64,000 bases of DNA from Planctomycetota bacterium (lineage in GTDB: Bacteria; Planctomycetota; Planctomycetia; Pirellulales; Pirellulaceae): contig JABAAE010000002.1 in NCBI GenBank assembly GCA_014238905.1, positions 310,001-374,000 of the forward strand, in the 5' to 3' direction. Positions 11,067 through 21,240 of the stretch are shown here, one piece after another; the first letter of the stretch is position 1, and each line of letters opens with the position of its first letter. The translations under genes were made by a program, and so were the position numbers. The notes under the pieces are model-generated. The model was not told the origin of the DNA. It did no database searches and worked only from the letters and a program-made list of their open reading frames with translations.

Positions 11067-11255
11067 ATGCGTCGACCAAGCTGTCCCACCTGTGAGAAGC
11101 CTGTCGATATGGCCGCCAACGCCTCTCGACCGTTTTGCTGCGAGAGATGTCAATTGATTGATCTGGGCCGGTGGTTTAATGAAGACATCTCCATGCCAAC
11201 AGAGGGGCAGCACGACCCAGGTCCCGATGACCATTCCACTGATCGCTATCAGTAA
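11067..11255 (+). CDS. yacG: DNA gyrase inhibitor YacG-like zinc protein
   Basis: 62 residues with the YacG zinc finger: CPTC near the start, then [16 protein letters not shown], which is the family signature. In E. coli YacG binds GyrB and inhibits gyrase. The ATG at 11067 follows an AGGAAAA element. The length is normal for the family. It follows the FmdB gene by 128 bp and is probably the last gene of this chaperone-associated run. Confidence 0.85.
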   Translation: MRRPSCPTCEKPVDMAANASRPFCCERCQLIDLGRWFNEDISMPTEGQHDPGPDDHSTDRYQ

Positions 11256-12017
11256 AAACGGCTTCCTAATGCAGTCAACCTAGCGACCAGGCATGCACCC
11301 GAATCCTTTCCGAAATGGGTAGGCAAACCCCATCAGCGGCATGAATCCCTCCAAGGAAGACTTGTTTCGTTTTGGATTAGCCGCACCCCATGGGTCTTCA
11401 TTCAGCCCGCCGGGATAGCCAAATCACCCCTAAATTCCAGCTGGACATCAATCGCTTGGGCCCATTGGGAATCGATCACTTCATGGGTTGCGAAACTCTT
11501 TATTAAAATCTGGGAACCGCTCAACAAATTCCAATCAGAAAACACAATTTTTTTCAAATTGCCCTTGGGTAGCGACGACCGAATCACCATCAGTCCTTTT
11601 TTCATCAGCATTGCGGATGAAACATCGAATTCAGGGCAAGACAACGCCGCTTTGAAGAATCCAGGATTCTCGAGTCTGGATAATCAAACTTCAGAATCAA
11701 AATGATAATCCAGGTTCACAGCATCACGTCCAGCAATTAATCTGTTCCAAAGCGGAGCTTTGTCTTAGTATCCTAAGGTTAGTTGTTTTGCTTGGAAACG
11801 GCGTTTGGACAACCATGTCTGGATCAGGTCATGTGGCCGCGGGAATACCTGACGCAAGCCAGGTTGGAGGACGCATTCCCACAACTGCCGACATCTCCTG
11901 TTGCCGGCTACCACTCATTCAACCCTAGAACGAGCCGATTCGAATCCGGGTACAGAATATCCACACCGTGCTAAATCGTTTATCAAAATCCAAACATCAT
12001 TCAATTCCTCGATCAAC
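11256..12017. other. Long intergenic region without a supported gene
   Basis: About 760 bp. A minus-strand open frame at 11402-11644 (80 codons, ending LEFRGDLAIPAG) has a mildly protein-like composition but no recognisable domain and no clear ribosome binding site. It could be the end of a decayed gene. Open frames on the plus strand at 11783-11974 look accidental. I see no tRNA or other structured RNA. Confidence 0.4.
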
Positions 12018-13421
12018 ATGAATTCACAGACTTTGAAATCACAGACTTTGAAATCTATTTCGTGGCGTGATACTTGTCCCTGGCTGATGCTGGTGCAATC
12101 GATCGCTATCGCGGTAAGGGGAACGGTTTGGGGCATCGCATTCATCGGCTTGCTCCTGACACCCTTGGTTTGGAATCTAAGTGAATCGATCTTTCTGTCC
12201 GACTCCGAAATCATCGGATCCAGTTTGAATCCCAACGAAGTCAACGTGCAGAATGACGCCGGGAACGAGGTCGTTCGAAAAAAAATTCAACGCATGAGCT
12301 TCTGGTCGGATTCAGCAGATGAAAACTGGCTGGCCAATGTCACGCCACTTCCGGTGTTTTTTAAGTTTGGATCTCCGCACCTAGCCCTTCTCGATCCCGC
12401 TCTGAGTATTCAGCAAAACTGTTATTACTTTTTTGGGCTGATCGGGATGTTGATTCTCTGGTCCCTATGCGGTGGTATGATTTGTCGCGTTGCCGCAACC
12501 CATTTTACTCGGGACGAAAGAACTGGACCGATTCAAGCATTCCTCTTTTGCAGTAAGCGGTACGTTACTTTCTTGCTGAGTGGTAGTGTGCCCCTGATGG
12601 TCATCCTAGTTTTTACTATTCCACTATTCTTCATCGGCATTTTAATTCGTATAGACTTCATGCTTCTGCTGGTTGGGTTTGGCTGGTGTCTTCTACTCTT
12701 TATCGGCTTCTTGATGACTCTGCTTTTGGTCCCTCTGTTTTTTGGGTGGTCATTCCTCTGGCCAGCCATTGCAACCGAAAATGCGGATCCGTTTGAAGCT
12801 GTCAGCAGAAGTTTCTCCTACCCGTATCAAAAACCATTTCAATTCCTTTTCTATCTGACCGTTGTTTTGATCCTCGGTTTTCTGTCTTCATTTATCGTCA
12901 CTGAGATTGCAAACAAGTCCATCTCGATCACGCAGTGGGGCACTAGCTGGGGAGCGGGGTTTGATCGAGTTGATGAAATTGCGGAGATACAACGGCTTCC
13001 GCTAGACTCAAACCCTACTACAACAGAAAACGACCCGGTGGTCGCTACACCCTCTGATCAGGAAATTGCACCGACAAAAGCATCGTATTCGAAGATCCAA
13101 ATTTTTAGCGTGAAAATGATCTCCTTCTGGGAAGGAGCCATTCGGCTTTTGGCTCAAGCGTTTAACTACGGGTTCTTTTTTGCGGCTTCCACCGGAATGT
13201 ACCTGCTAATGCGGCGGGATACCGACCAAACCGAACTAGACGAGATCTATCTAGAAGCTCTTCCGACTGACGAGGCGTTACCAAAATTGCAAAGCGAGTC
13301 TCTGGATTCCGCTCCACCAGCACCTAGCAGCTCCCCGGCATCACCCGGCAGTACATCGGAGTCGGCGGCAAACAGTGAATCAAATTCGCCGAAAATCGAT
13401 CCGCCGGATTCAGAGAGCTAA
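12018..13421 (+). CDS. Multi-spanning membrane protein, unknown function
   Basis: 467 residues from the ATG at 12018; an upstream in-frame ATG at 11901 would add 39 residues of non-membrane sequence, so the later start is preferred. There are about six hydrophobic segments: near residues 25-50, 135-160, 175-205, 210-250, 275-300 and 390-415. The stretch FLWPAIATENADPFEAVSRS, between membrane segments, resembles a motif in planctomycete membrane proteins that looks related to DUF975-type or GlpQ membrane-domain proteins. The tail is Pro/Ser-rich. The N-terminus contains a 15-bp tandem duplication. No enzymatic motif was seen. Confidence 0.7.
   Translation: MNSQTLKSQTLKSISWRDTCPWLMLVQSIAIAVRGTVWGIAFIGLLLTPLVWNLSESIFLSDSEIIGSSLNPNEVNVQNDAGNEVVRKKIQRMSFWSDSADENWLANVTPLPVFFKFGSPHLALLDPALSIQQNCYYFFGLIGMLILWSLCGGMICRVAATHFTRDERTGPIQAFLFCSKRYVTFLLSGSVPLMVILVFTIPLFFIGILIRIDFMLLLVGFGWCLLLFIGFLMTLLLVPLFFGWSFLWPAIATENADPFEAVSRSFSYPYQKPFQFLFYLTVVLILGFLSSFIVTEIANKSISITQWGTSWGAGFDRVDEIAEIQRLPLDSNPTTTENDPVVATPSDQEIAPTKASYSKIQIFSVKMISFWEGAIRLLAQAFNYGFFFAASTGMYLLMRRDTDQTELDEIYLEALPTDEALPKLQSESLDSAPPAPSSSPASPGSTSESAANSESNSPKIDPPDSES
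12024..12053 (+). repeat. Two 15-bp tandem repeats at the start of the membrane-protein gene
   Basis: TCACAGACTTTGAAA occurs twice head to tail, in frame, giving the duplicated peptide SQTLK-SQTLK directly after the start codon. Confidence 0.85.
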
Positions 13422-13734
13422 ATCGGGCCGAGGGACCCTCGGTGTCGAAATCGAAAGCATGAAGTAACGGTGCATCCCGCTTCTGCCGATCCTCATTCGA
13501 TTCCCACAGGAATAATTCCAACAAGCCCATTGCTGGGTTGGCATGATTGCCGCTTGACGTTGTGCCCCATTGCGATGAGATGTCGGTATCGTCGCTGCCC
13601 AGACGGCAGGGAGCCACTCGCCGTTAAGATAATCGGATTAGGTGGTCTGGTAGATTTTTTTACTCCCCGCAAAATGTAGACGGTGACTTATTCCGATAAA
13701 ATTGACAGTATCCGATTTTCAGGAATTCAATATC
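13422..13734. other. Intergenic region, no gene seen
   Basis: About 310 bp between the membrane protein and the small secreted protein. Short open frames on both strands lack protein character. No terminator with a clear T-run was recognised. Confidence 0.4.
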
Positions 13735-14211
13735 ATGACGACATCTTTAAGAGCATTGCCCTTGGCTGGTGTCATTCTCGTTAGCTTGTTGGGAATGGGT
13801 GCCAACGGCCAAGACCGAGTAGCAGACCCGATTGATCAACAACTGGGCCTGAAAAACATAACGAAAATGCAGGTGAACATCCATCTGGAAACGGGAAAAA
13901 CACCTCCCGATCGATTCGTTACAACCCAGGAAAATGAACTCATTAAACGTAGCTTGGTCAAAAATGTCGTCCAATGGCAGGCACCGCTGATCGAATATCA
14001 GCCGCTGTTTTTTGAGGACATCGCCTTGGAAAGGTACGGTCAATGCGTTCCCTATATCCAACCCGGCATTTCGGGTTTACACTTTTTCAACGGTATTTTC
14101 ACTCTCCCGATCCATGCGACCGTCGAATCGCCCTTCTCAAGAGATTACCCGCTGGGCTACTATCGGCCCGGACAACCAGCTCCCTACCTTCACTATCGAC
14201 TTCCCTGGTAG
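13735..14211 (+). CDS. Small secreted protein of a planctomycete-type family
   Basis: 158 residues from the ATG at 13735, giving a clear signal peptide (LPLAGVILVSLLGMGANGQ). The mature part contains QPLFFEDIALERYGQ and a tyrosine/proline-rich end (PLGYYRPGQPAPYLHYRLPW). I associate the PL-F-E-D/E-LERYG type motif with secreted planctomycete proteins of unknown function, from memory. No catalytic residues were recognised. It ends 43 bp before the convergent lpdA. Confidence 0.7.
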   Translation: MTTSLRALPLAGVILVSLLGMGANGQDRVADPIDQQLGLKNITKMQVNIHLETGKTPPDRFVTTQENELIKRSLVKNVVQWQAPLIEYQPLFFEDIALERYGQCVPYIQPGISGLHFFNGIFTLPIHATVESPFSRDYPLGYYRPGQPAPYLHYRLPW

Positions 14212-14254
14212 TCGATAGAAAGAACTTTTGGCAGCTTGGCGATTAGCAAAAACA

Positions 14255-15688
14255 CTAGCGACGCTTTGGCTTGTAGATTTCGGTAGCCGTTCCGAAGAAG
14301 ACTTCACCAGCATTCATAATGGTTTCACTCAACGTCGGATGTGGGTGAATCGAATCGGTAATGTCATGAAGATGGCACCCCATTTCAATCGCTAAAACGG
14401 CTTCGGCAATCAGTTCCCCGGCACCCGGACCGACAATGCCACAACCGATAACCTGCTCACTTTCGGGTTCAACCAACCATTTGGTTAGTCCATCCGTCCG
14501 ACCAATCGCTTGGGCTCTTCCACTGGCTGCCCACGGATAAACAGCCACTTGGTGGGGAATTCCATCCCGTTTGGCTTCCGTTTCAGTCACTCCTGCCCAT
14601 GCAATTTCGGGATCGGTGAATACAACCGCTGGAATCGCCCGCTTATCAAACTCCACCGACTTACCCAAGAGAGATTCCACGGCTATTCTTCCTTCATGGG
14701 TCGCCTTATGAGCCAACATCGGTTCACCAGCCACGTCGCCAATCGCTAGGATTTTTGGATCTGCCGATCGCATTTTGCTGTCAACGCGGACAAATCCTCT
14801 TTCGATCATCTCAACCATCGTGTTTTCCAAACCGATGTCGCGAGTACTCGGTGTACGACCGACCGATACCAATACAAGGTCATATGCCTCGGTTCCAAAC
14901 TTACCGGGTCCTTCAAAAGCGACTTCGACTTTGCCATCTTTTTCGTAAACCGATCCCACTTTGGTATTCAGGAAAATGTTTTCCAGTAATGACTTAAGCC
15001 GTTTCTCAAGAGGCTTCACCAAGTCCCGGTCCGCACCCATCAATAGGCCGTCAGCCAATTCCACAACGTCCACTTTTGCTCCGAGCGTCGCATAGACAGT
15101 GCCCATTTCCAAACCGATATATCCACCACCTATGACCAGCATTTTCGAGGGAATTTCGGGCAGTTCCAGAGCACCAGTTGAATCCACAACTTTTTCACTT
15201 CCGATTCGAAAAGCGGCGGGCATCGCCGGCACACTTCCGGTAGCCAACACGCAATGATCAAATGTCAGAATGCGTTCTTCAGGTATGGAATCATCATCGC
15301 CTTCCAATTTCAGCGTCGAAGAATCGGTGAAGACCCCTTTGGCATGAATGACCTTTATTTTTCGTTTTTTGGCTAGTCCAGCCAGTCCACCCGTCAACGT
15401 GCTGATCACCTTGTCTTTTCGCGCTCTTACTTTATCAATCGCAATTTTGGGAGTGTCAAATTCTACTCCCCAATCCTCCGTCAATTCTTCAGCCTCAGAA
15501 ATCACTCGAGCAACGTGCAACAACGCCTTCGATGGGATGCAACCTTTGAGCAGGCAAGTGCCACCCAAACGCCCCTGCGACTCTACCAAAGTGACATCCA
15601 TGCCTTCATCTGCTGCCAAGAATGCGGCAGCATATCCACCCGGACCACCACCCAAAACAACCAATTGAGAATGCATTTTTCTACCCAT
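14255..15688 (-). CDS. lpdA: Dihydrolipoyl dehydrogenase (E3)
   Basis: A 477-residue FAD-dependent oxidoreductase that reoxidises lipoamide in 2-oxoacid dehydrogenase or glycine cleavage complexes. The FAD site GGGPGGYAAA, the redox disulfide GGTCLLKGCIPSK, the NAD site GGGYIGLEMG, an ATG-type VLATGS segment and the C-terminal active-site HPHPTLSE are all present. Two starts are possible: 15688 (used here) or the ATG four codons later. No E1 or E2 subunit gene is nearby, so this E3 is probably shared among complexes. Confidence 0.95.
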   Translation of the reverse strand: MGRKMHSQLVVLGGGPGGYAAAFLAADEGMDVTLVESQGRLGGTCLLKGCIPSKALLHVARVISEAEELTEDWGVEFDTPKIAIDKVRARKDKVISTLTGGLAGLAKKRKIKVIHAKGVFTDSSTLKLEGDDDSIPEERILTFDHCVLATGSVPAMPAAFRIGSEKVVDSTGALELPEIPSKMLVIGGGYIGLEMGTVYATLGAKVDVVELADGLLMGADRDLVKPLEKRLKSLLENIFLNTKVGSVYEKDGKVEVAFEGPGKFGTEAYDLVLVSVGRTPSTRDIGLENTMVEMIERGFVRVDSKMRSADPKILAIGDVAGEPMLAHKATHEGRIAVESLLGKSVEFDKRAIPAVVFTDPEIAWAGVTETEAKRDGIPHQVAVYPWAASGRAQAIGRTDGLTKWLVEPESEQVIGCGIVGPGAGELIAEAVLAIEMGCHLHDITDSIHPHPTLSETIMNAGEVFFGTATEIYKPKRR

Positions 15689-15745
15689 CAGACAAAACAG
15701 GCTGTTTCAACAACTTGAATTTGCCAACAATTATTTCCAACTACC

Positions 15746-15775
15746 AAAAAAAAACGGCAAGCTTACCGCTTGCCG
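15746..15775 (-). terminator. Rho-independent terminator after rpsD
   Basis: On the minus strand, CGGCAAGC and GCTTGCCG form an 8-bp stem with a 5-nt loop followed by nine T. It separates rpsD from lpdA. Confidence 0.85.
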
Positions 15776-15859
15776 AACATCCTATTAGGAATCTCTCGCA
15801 TCGCAAATCGACCACATCATTCGCTTCAGGTCGTGGCGACAATTTTCTCACGACAAAAG

Positions 15860-16471
15860 TTATCGCGACATAAATTCGACAACAATATTGACATCGATAG
15901 GGAGACTGATATCACTCGGTCCAGGCTTTCCCTGAACCATTGCTGTGAGCGTTTCTGAATCAAATGAGACCCATTCGATTCCCTCTCCCTCAGAATTAGC
16001 CACAGCTCCCTGATAGAGCAATTTCAATTTCTCATCAGGCTTAACTGTCACCACATCACCCGGCCGCAATTGGTACGAAGGCTTGTCCACCTTGATGCCG
16101 TTGACCTTGAAATGACCATGCACAATGCCCTGCCTTGCCTGAGGCCGTGTCATCGTCAGGCCAATTCGGCGAATGACGTTGTCTAGTCGGTTTTCGCAAA
16201 TCAACAAGAGCTTTTCACCGGTGTTTCCGACACCACTGGCTGCCCGGACGAAGTAGCGACGCAATTGACGCTCACCAACCCCGTAATAATGTTTGATTTT
16301 CTGTTTCTCCATCAAGCCCAAACCAAAGTTGGATGGGCGTTTTCGACGGATGTGCATTCCGGGCGGTTGATCACCCCGACGCTCTTTGACCCTACGAGGT
16401 CCTGCATTTTCGTAGACCATAATGCCCAGTCTACGGTTGATTCGTGCTTTTGGGCCGGTATACCGCGCCAT
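15860..16471 (-). CDS. rpsD: Ribosomal protein S4
   Basis: 203 residues, normal length. S4 nucleates assembly of the small subunit. It has the N-terminal ARYTGPKARINRRLG, the helical region with HYGVGERQLRRYF, and the S4 RNA-binding domain (RLDNVIRRIGL; ARQGIVHGHFKVNG). The N-terminal zinc cysteines of some S4 proteins are absent, as in the C-minus type. It lies alone here rather than in the alpha operon and has its own terminator. The 170-bp leader could host autoregulation, but I recognise no known motif. Confidence 0.96.
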   Translation of the reverse strand: MARYTGPKARINRRLGIMVYENAGPRRVKERRGDQPPGMHIRRKRPSNFGLGLMEKQKIKHYYGVGERQLRRYFVRAASGVGNTGEKLLLICENRLDNVIRRIGLTMTRPQARQGIVHGHFKVNGIKVDKPSYQLRPGDVVTVKPDEKLKLLYQGAVANSEGEGIEWVSFDSETLTAMVQGKPGPSDISLPIDVNIVVEFMSR

Positions 16472-16642
16472 TAATCAATCTCCAGTGGCAGCTTCTGCCA
16501 CATCAGGTGCAAAATTGCGAAGCCAATTGAGTCTTCAGGAAGACGAACCAGTATCGAAAAATAAGAGTCGATTTTCAAGGGCTAACTCGGGCGAAAGCCA
16601 ATTTTTACGAAACTTGTCGCAATTGGTCCGTATTTGTGCGAA

Positions 16643-16921
16643 TCAGGCCGCTTTTTGCTGGAACAGATAGGTTGAAGCAGCGAATTCCGGGTCCACCAGG
16701 CTTTTTAATTCCATCCGGCTAGTTCGCTGCGCAATTTGGACTTCAAGGAAGGATTCCTCAAAAAGCCAAGACGCTTCGCCGCGTTCAAAGCAAAATTGAT
16801 GACCGACATAGTCGCCAGCCACAATAAGGAATTTTTCGGATTCCAAACCCCCGAGAGTTTGCATCTGCTTCAAAGATTGACGGAGTTTCTGAACGACCCG
16901 AAATAATGGCATCGCATTCAT
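16643..16921 (-). CDS. Small conserved-looking protein, function unknown
   Basis: 92 residues from the ATG at 16919-16921, which is preceded by a good GGAGGAA site. A longer open frame reaching 17059 is less likely because the extra part lacks protein character and the ribosome binding site fits the inner start. The sequence is soluble with a possible beta-strand core (EKFLIVAGDYVGHQFCFERG). No known domain was recognised. Confidence 0.6.
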   Translation of the reverse strand: MNAMPLFRVVQKLRQSLKQMQTLGGLESEKFLIVAGDYVGHQFCFERGEASWLFEESFLEVQIAQRTSRMELKSLVDPEFAASTYLFQQKAA

Positions 16922-17197
16922 CAATTTCCTCCAGAATGGGCGACCGAAAACTCCGGATCTACGCATGCAAGCCCGGAACAAGTAACTCAACCGATACAAT
17001 GCTGATCGGCGTTCAAAATCGGCAAGATTGCAAAATGGCAGACATTCCCCATAGATCACCTAACTCAAAAAGTCAGTTCAAGATGATCTCTTTGCCGTTT
17101 TTGCCTGATCGGAATAGATGGCTTCCGACCCAGAAAGATTCCATTCATTTCAACTTCGAGCACCCGCTTGCCAGGTCCTGAAATTCCAGCCACCAAC

Positions 17198-18760
17198 TTA
17201 ATGGCGAAAATGCCGCCGACCCGTGAAAACCATAGCAATTCCAAGTTCGTTACACGCTTCAATGACCTCCGGGTCCTTTTTCGAACCACCTGGCTGGATA
17301 ATCACAGCGATCCCCGCCTTGGCGGCGTGATGGATGGAATCTGGAAACGGGAAGAAAGCGTCCGACGCCAATACCGCTCCGTCAGCCCTTTCTCCAGCTT
17401 TTTTGATGGCGATTTCTACGGAATCAACGCGGCTCATCTGGCCAGCTCCACAACCGATCAACGCACAGTCTTTCGACAGTGTAATGGCATTAGATTTCAC
17501 ATGACGGCAGATGGCCCATCCAAATTCGATTTCACCCCAGAATGAGTCATCCGGATGGTTTTGGGTCACCACTTCCCAGTCGGATCGTGGATCAGTCACA
17601 TTGTCAAAGTCTTGAACCAACATCCCGCCGTCAATCTGCCTGAATTGACGGACCTGCGGCGATGATTCCATGCGACCGATCTGCATTAACCGAACATTTT
17701 TTCGCCATTTCGGCTTGGAAGTCAGGACCCCGACCGCGGACGCCTCAAAAGCGGGTGCCGCTATCGCTTCGACAAACAAGCCAGGCGTCGAGAGAAATTC
17801 CGCCGTCGCCTCATCAACCGGTCCATTGAAAGCCAAAATGGAACCGAAAGCCGCCAGGGGATCACCCGCCATCGCTTTCTGAGCCGCTTCAACGCTCGAG
17901 GCACCCGCTGCCGCCCCACAAGGATTATTATGTTTAATAACCGCACAGGAGACTCCAGGAAGTGCATTCGCGATCGAAATCGCACTCTCCAAATCGATCA
18001 GGTTGTTGTAGGAAAGCTCTTTACCGTTGATTTGTCTCGCATTGGTCAGGCAAGCGTGATCGCTGCCACGAAAGGAATACAGCGCCGCAGATTGGTGTGG
18101 ATTTTCACCATATCGCATGACGGATTTGAGCTGTAGCGGCAATGTCATCTGGGTCGGAAAACCATCCTTGGTCTCGTCCTGAAAATAGTCGGCAATAATC
18201 CGATCGTAGTTGGCTGTATGGGAGAAGGCAGACGCCATCAATGATTTCCGAGTCGCCAATTGAGTAGCCGAATCCGCTTCAATTTGCCCCAGAACTTCCG
18301 AGTATTGCTCCGGATCGGTCACGATTGTCACATATTGATGGTTCTTCGCTGCGGCACGCACCAAGCTCGGCCCCCCAATGTCAATTTGCTCAACCGCTTC
18401 CTCAGAAGTGACGTTGGGCTTGGCGATGGTCGATTCAAAAGGGTAAAGATTGACGACAACCAACTCAAACGGGACGATCTCAAGGTTTTCAATCGTTTCC
18501 ATGTCGACATTGTTCTCATGTCGACAAAGGATTCCTGAAAAGATTTTGGGATGCAGAGTCTTGACTCGGCCATCCATGATTTCAGGAAATCCTGTGTAAT
18601 CTGAGACATCCTTGGCTTGAACACCACATTCTGTCAAAAATCGGCGGGTTCCACCGGTACTGTAAATTTCAACACCCGCATTGGCCAATCCCAATGCAAA
18701 ATCTGCCAATCCCAGTTTGTTACTGACGCTGATTAAGGCGCGCCGAATAGTTGGATTCAT
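17198..18760 (-). CDS. purH: Bifunctional AICAR formyltransferase / IMP cyclohydrolase
   Basis: 520 residues from the ATG at 18760 (RRALISVSNKLGLADFALGL), where the family normally begins; the frame extends 25 codons further upstream without family similarity. It carries out the last two steps of de novo IMP synthesis. The IMP cyclohydrolase domain occupies residues ~1-190 (STGGTRRFL; DGRVKTLHPKIFSGIL; GGPSLVRAAAKN). The formyltransferase domain has KHNNPCGAA and the C-terminal GMAMVFTG-like end (ELGIAMVFTGRRHFRH). No other pur gene is adjacent. Confidence 0.96.
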   Translation of the reverse strand: MNPTIRRALISVSNKLGLADFALGLANAGVEIYSTGGTRRFLTECGVQAKDVSDYTGFPEIMDGRVKTLHPKIFSGILCRHENNVDMETIENLEIVPFELVVVNLYPFESTIAKPNVTSEEAVEQIDIGGPSLVRAAAKNHQYVTIVTDPEQYSEVLGQIEADSATQLATRKSLMASAFSHTANYDRIIADYFQDETKDGFPTQMTLPLQLKSVMRYGENPHQSAALYSFRGSDHACLTNARQINGKELSYNNLIDLESAISIANALPGVSCAVIKHNNPCGAAAGASSVEAAQKAMAGDPLAAFGSILAFNGPVDEATAEFLSTPGLFVEAIAAPAFEASAVGVLTSKPKWRKNVRLMQIGRMESSPQVRQFRQIDGGMLVQDFDNVTDPRSDWEVVTQNHPDDSFWGEIEFGWAICRHVKSNAITLSKDCALIGCGAGQMSRVDSVEIAIKKAGERADGAVLASDAFFPFPDSIHHAAKAGIAVIIQPGGSKKDPEVIEACNELGIAMVFTGRRHFRH

Positions 18761-19529
18761 GAAAATCTGCTGACAAAAAAGTTCGTAGTCGAAAAGTGAA
18801 GTCGATTCCTTGAAAAACGGATCCAATTTGGGCAATCAATGAATCGCATTTGCGAGCGATTAAAATCGTATTCAGGTGGCCATCTGTCAACCAGTCATCA
18901 AAAACTTACCGAAAAGCACGGCGAAACGACTGGTCAGCCTGAAATCGAACCGACTGGATGTGAACAGGCTGTTCGATCCTGCGGTCCTATTTTGAGAAAA
19001 GTGGCTCATTTTGATGCCATTTCTTTGACAACACAGGATTCGTTATCAGGCTTTGATTCGATCAATTTGATGAATTCCAGGCTTGTGACAGGTTTCACAA
19101 ACCGAGGTGAAACAACGGAAATGCTGCCAAAATCGACAAAAAGCAAATTAATACCGACATCCTGCGAATTACTGTCGAACGAAACGATTTTTATTCAGTA
19201 ATAAAACAATGGGAAACCGTATTGAATTGGCTTTTTGAGATATGTTTCGGAATAAGTGGAATGGAAAATGCTCCATTGAAAGCTCCACAAGAGACTGACA
19301 TTGTTTTTAATCCGTCAACTTTTTACTTCCTTCAGAACGAAACAGTGGCTAAACCGAAAGATAGCCGCACATCCAAATGATTCAGAGGAGAAACAACAAC
19401 TAGCGGGAAGGAACTCTATCGTTCTTTCATTTTTAACGCGGACACGATGGACGCGGGAACCAGTTGGAGTCATCAGACGCGCGGAAGCGCAAGGAACGTC
19501 AGAGACTTTAATTGAAAAAGAGGTGCAAC
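18761..19529. other. Divergent intergenic region before the sigma factor gene
   Basis: About 770 bp between the divergent purH and sigma genes. Plus-strand open frames at 18839-19201 and 19301-19600 have no recognisable domain and unremarkable composition, and I treat them as accidental. It must hold promoters for both neighbours, but no clear consensus was found. The size would allow an extensive control region for the sigma factor gene. Confidence 0.4.
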
Positions 19530-21200
19530 ATGAACAAAGACTACCGAAGCCAACAACTAGAGCAACTTGCCAATCAGCAAATGCGATTTGCTCCGATTGA
19601 AAAACGAATCGAACAAACTAATCGTGCGGAAATCCTGCTTCGCGAAATCAATGCGAGCACGACCTATTCCTACGAGTATTTGTGCTTCAAAATAACCGAC
19701 TACCGGCCCTCAAATTCCGAGATCGAAGCCATCCTTGGCGAGGATGTGATTCATGATCTGCACCTACTCGTGGAGGATCTCTCAGAGTCGGCTAATCTTC
19801 GAGCCGACGAAATCGGAGAACCGGTCCATACCGTTGACGAACTTTCAAAAATGTTCAGCGTTTCGACCAAGACAATTTCCCGCTGGCGCCGACAAGGTCT
19901 GGTGAGCCGGAAGCTGATTTTCGATCGGGGAAGAAAACGCGTTGGTTTTCTTCGCAGCAGCGTGGACTATTTTCTGCAGGTACACGGCAGTAAGGTTCGT
20001 CGCGGCGAGAGATTCAGCCAACTGACCCTCAGCGACAAGGAAGAGATACTCGACCGAGCTCGCCGACTGGGATTAGCGGGCGAAAAGCCAGCAGAAGTCA
20101 CTCGTCAAGTGGCAGAATGCATGGGCCGCAGCATCGAAACGATTCGGTATACCATCAGGCAGTTCGATGATCAGAATCCGGAACTGGCTATTTTTCCTGA
20201 CCTGAGCGGTCCGCTTTCGATCGAATCCAAAACACGGCTCTACCTCGATTTCCTTGATGGAGTGTCAGCCGAATCGTTAGGCAAACGCTACAACCGCTCG
20301 AACAATTCAATTTACCGAATTGTGGGCGAAATGAGGGCGAAAGAGATCCTCGATTTGCCCATCGATTTCATCGACAACGAAGAGTTCCAGAGTTCAAACG
20401 CTGATGCTCTGATTCTTGCTCCCATGCCGGAGCCCGAAACAACCACCCGGCGCGTCAAAGCACCTGCAGGTCTTCCGCCGTACTTAACGAGACTGTATGA
20501 AAATGCGTTATTGACTCGTGAGCAGGAGTACCACCAATTCAGGAAATTTAATTACCTTAAATTCCTGGCGACAAAATTACGTCGTGAGCTGGACCCCACA
20601 GATCCACGCACCGGCTTGATGGATGAAATTGAAAATTTGTATGAAGAGGCCATTCAGGTCAAGAACTTTTTGGTCCAATCCAATCTGCGACTGGTTGTCT
20701 CTATTGCCAAACGACACGTCATGGCAGGTGATGAATTTTTTCAGTTGGTGAGCGATGGCAATATGTCGCTTTTCCGAGCTGTTGAAAAATTTGATTACAG
20801 CCGCGGAAACAAGTTCAGCACCTACGGCAGCTGGGCCATCATGAAAAACTTCGCCAGATCCATACCGGAAGAATTCAAGCAACGGGACCGGTTTCGAACC
20901 AGTTCCGAGGAAGCCTTCATGGGAGCCCCCGACTCTCGGCTCAATAATTTCAAGGCGGAAATCGAGCAGGGACTGCGGAAATCTCAAATCGGAAAAATCC
21001 TGTCCAGTCTCGATGAACGAGAGCAACAAATCATTATCAGCCGTTTTGGACTTGATCATGATCATGAACCTCAGACGCTCAAAGAGGTAGGCCAAGAAAT
21101 CGGGGTGACCAAGGAGAGAGTTAGGCAAATCGAAGCTCGAGCCCTCGTCAAATTACGAGCAGAAGCAGAACGACAGAAAATCGACTTCGTCGAAGAGTAG
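19530..21200 (+). CDS. Sigma-70 family factor with N-terminal helix-turn-helix array
   Basis: 556 residues from the ATG at 19530 (preceded by AAAGAGGTG); a TTG at 19512 is the alternative. Residues ~100-150 form a MerR/excisionase-like HTH (VDELSKMFSVSTKTISRWRR). Residues ~165-300 hold two further HTH-like segments (LTLSDKEEILDRARRLG; ESLGKRYNRSNNSIYRIVGE). Sigma region 2 follows at ~375-440 (NLRLVVSIAKRHV, FSTYGSWAIMKNFAR), then a short linker and region 4 at ~490-545 (LSSLDEREQQII; GVTKERVRQIEARAL). Region 1.1 is absent and region 3 looks short. It probably directs RNA polymerase to a special promoter class. Confidence 0.85.
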   Translation: MNKDYRSQQLEQLANQQMRFAPIEKRIEQTNRAEILLREINASTTYSYEYLCFKITDYRPSNSEIEAILGEDVIHDLHLLVEDLSESANLRADEIGEPVHTVDELSKMFSVSTKTISRWRRQGLVSRKLIFDRGRKRVGFLRSSVDYFLQVHGSKVRRGERFSQLTLSDKEEILDRARRLGLAGEKPAEVTRQVAECMGRSIETIRYTIRQFDDQNPELAIFPDLSGPLSIESKTRLYLDFLDGVSAESLGKRYNRSNNSIYRIVGEMRAKEILDLPIDFIDNEEFQSSNADALILAPMPEPETTTRRVKAPAGLPPYLTRLYENALLTREQEYHQFRKFNYLKFLATKLRRELDPTDPRTGLMDEIENLYEEAIQVKNFLVQSNLRLVVSIAKRHVMAGDEFFQLVSDGNMSLFRAVEKFDYSRGNKFSTYGSWAIMKNFARSIPEEFKQRDRFRTSSEEAFMGAPDSRLNNFKAEIEQGLRKSQIGKILSSLDEREQQIIISRFGLDHDHEPQTLKEVGQEIGVTKERVRQIEARALVKLRAEAERQKIDFVEE

Positions 21201-21240
21201 TCACAAACTGACGGGCCATCATCAATGGATGACTCAATCG

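Noticed and set aside
18839..19201. A 120-codon plus-strand frame between purH and the sigma gene.
   Set aside because: It has a low-complexity, Ser/Thr-rich composition without domain resemblance and no ribosome binding site.
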